From: Acidobacteriota bacterium
GTDB lineage: Bacteria > Acidobacteriota > Aminicenantia > UBA2199
Assembly: GCA_021817755.1 (NCBI GenBank)
Contig: JAKAGC010000233.1
Location: 1 to 6,544, forward strand
DNA: 6,544 nt
Direction: 5' to 3'
Shown here: one piece after another, positions 5,240-6,544 of the stretch
Layout of the letters: each line of letters opens with the position of its first letter
Numbering within the stretch: the first letter of the stretch is position 1
Made by a program: the position numbers and the translations under genes
Notes under the pieces: model-generated
What the model was told of the DNA's origin: nothing
The model's input: only the letters and a program-made list of their open reading frames with translations
Database searches by the model: none

Positions 5240-6535
5240 TTATTGTATTTTTAAACGCATTTTCGACAAATCGTATTCGTTCGTAAGCAAGTCATTGGCT
5301 TTTTGGTACTCTTCTTTTCCAATGGCATGCAAAACCCGGTTTCCTGTAGCAATAAAATTCCGGTAGATTTTTTCCGCTTCATTAGGGGAGACAATATTAG
5401 AGTTTTGTTTTTTTACATGTTCCGAGCGTTTTTTAATATCCATAATCCGAACTTCCAGGTTCTTCATCATTTCCGAAATATAATGGATATTTTCTCTATC
5501 AATCGTAAAATCCTCGATATATCCCTTAATTAGTTTTGAATCTTTTATTTTTTTCAGTTCTTGAGCAGAGCTCAGGGTCGTTTCTGCGTAAGTCAATGCT
5601 TTGGCGTAGGCTTCTTCATAGTTGAACGCATTCGATACGGATATATTCTGATCCGGGTTTGCATTTTTTGAATTCAGCGAAGCGATTTCCCGGAAAGGAA
5701 CGGAATACTTTGTAAAAAAAATGCGATACCCGGCAATAGTATGGAAGTTTTTGATCATATTAATCAAACCATTCATCCCCGAATTATAAAGATTTGCCCA
5801 TTCCAGGCCAGGAGTAAGCGGTTCCGGTGATGAAACCAGTATAAGTGTCTTTTCGATAAGTAGGGGAGTCAGGGATTCGTTCATGGTTTGGACAGCTTTT
5901 TCACAAAGTTCTGAGGCCCGTTTATCCTCCGGCGATTGGATAGAAAAAGGCCATTTGAAATATTGGTTTAGATAAATATAGTCTTTCAACGTATCATTAT
6001 AATGTGAGAGTTTGGAATAGATATCTTTATTATTTAAAATAGGCAATCGTTTTTCGATCAGTTCGAGTAATTGAAAAACGGGAATTTTGCTTGTAATATA
6101 GTCGGCCATTTCCGTATTTCCGGCCAATTGAAAATAGGAAATCGCTTTTTGGTAGTTTCCTACTTTGAAGAAGTTATTACCCAGTAATGAGGCGCAATCC
6201 GATTTCGTTTTTCCTGTTTGTTTATTGCAATAGTTTTCAGCGTCAGATGTGTAATCCCCAAGGAAATAAGCTTCAGTTGCTCGCAGGGGTTCTCCTGCTT
6301 TATCAAAAACTTCTGCTGCCTTTTTAAAATCATTATTGCGTTGATAAACAGTAGCTACTTTTTCGAGGCATTCTTTTCGTTCATTTCCTTCTTTATCCAT
6401 GCAAGCGTTTTCCGCTGCGTCGTATTTTTTTTCATCCAGGAGCGTATCGATACTTTTGCCTTTGCAACCTGGAATAAATAGTAATGCGGCCAATAAACAA
6501 ACGGTTATTAATGAAGGTATGGTTTTCTGTTTCAT
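5240..6535 (-). CDS. Lipoprotein with tetratricopeptide-like repeats containing paired cysteines
   Basis: The 431-residue protein begins with a lipoprotein signal: basic MKQK, a hydrophobic stretch to residue 20, and a lipobox IPGC with the lipidated cysteine at 24. It should be exported and anchored in a membrane. Residues 41-98 and 99-156 form two repeats of 58 residues. Each starts AEN-x-C, has a second cysteine 11 positions later (C45/C56 and C103/C114), then a helix-turn-helix of the type NDFKKAAEVFDKAG or GNYQKAISYFQLAG, as in tetratricopeptide repeats. The remaining 275 residues are predicted largely helical, with a charged, possibly coiled-coil section at about 355-380; I recognise no domain there. 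Such proteins usually act as scaffolds in the envelope. The ATG at 6535 suits the signal peptide, but only nine upstream bases are visible and no strong ribosome site is among them. Confidence 0.8.
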   Translation of the reverse strand: MKQKTIPSLITVCLLAALLFIPGCKGKSIDTLLDEKKYDAAENACMDKEGNERKECLEKVATVYQRNNDFKKAAEVFDKAGEPLRATEAYFLGDYTSDAENYCNKQTGKTKSDCASLLGNNFFKVGNYQKAISYFQLAGNTEMADYITSKIPVFQLLELIEKRLPILNNKDIYSKLSHYNDTLKDYIYLNQYFKWPFSIQSPEDKRASELCEKAVQTMNESLTPLLIEKTLILVSSPEPLTPGLEWANLYNSGMNGLINMIKNFHTIAGYRIFFTKYSVPFREIASLNSKNANPDQNISVSNAFNYEEAYAKALTYAETTLSSAQELKKIKDSKLIKGYIEDFTIDRENIHYISEMMKNLEVRIMDIKKRSEHVKKQNSNIVSPNEAEKIYRNFIATGNRVLHAIGKEEYQKANDLLTNEYDLSKMRLKIQ

Positions 6536-6544
6536 ACCGGTATT

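Noticed and set aside
1..6544. CRISPR array, tRNA or rRNA genes
   Set aside because: No regularly spaced direct repeats, cloverleaf-like segments or conserved rRNA stretches were found on either strand.

Overview
The window looks like chromosomal DNA from an AT-rich, probably Gram-negative and probably anaerobic bacterium. Support comes from a lipoprotein with tetratricopeptide-like helices, an oxygen-sensitive radical SAM enzyme, and low GC throughout. Strong Shine-Dalgarno sequences (AAGGAGG before the radical SAM gene, GAGGA before the methyltransferase, GAAGGA before thiD) argue against Bacteroidota, which rarely use them. I cannot name the phylum from sequence alone.

Layout. At the left edge, on the minus strand, lies the first 159 codons of thiD (pyrimidine kinase of thiamine synthesis), cut by the window end. 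A 314-base divergent control region separates it from a plus-strand gene for a conserved class I SAM-dependent methyltransferase of unknown substrate. Next on the plus strand is a complete DUF1016/YhcG-type PD-(D/E)XK nuclease gene. It is followed by a very AT-rich spacer holding a decayed second copy of part of the same gene. Minus-strand genes follow: a HemN/HemW-like radical SAM protein and, at the right edge, a lipoprotein with two cysteine-paired helical repeats. The 540 bases between those two hold no long gene. They do contain two possible very short minus-strand reading frames (one apparently frameshifted), a 16-bp palindrome, a paired direct repeat and a 15-bp palindrome next to a predicted start site.

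How the parts relate. The thiD, methyltransferase, radical SAM and lipoprotein genes look like separate transcription units with no shared pathway. The section from about 1633 to 3352 has the look of an accessory patch: a solitary defence-type nuclease, falling GC, and a broken homolog that stops against the end of the radical SAM gene. The decayed copy differs from the intact gene by 22 substitutions over 190 ungapped bases. Twelve of these are synonymous, so the two copies probably diverged as working genes before one died. This is the best-supported unusual feature. The small reading frames and palindromes around 4700-5125 are the most speculative.
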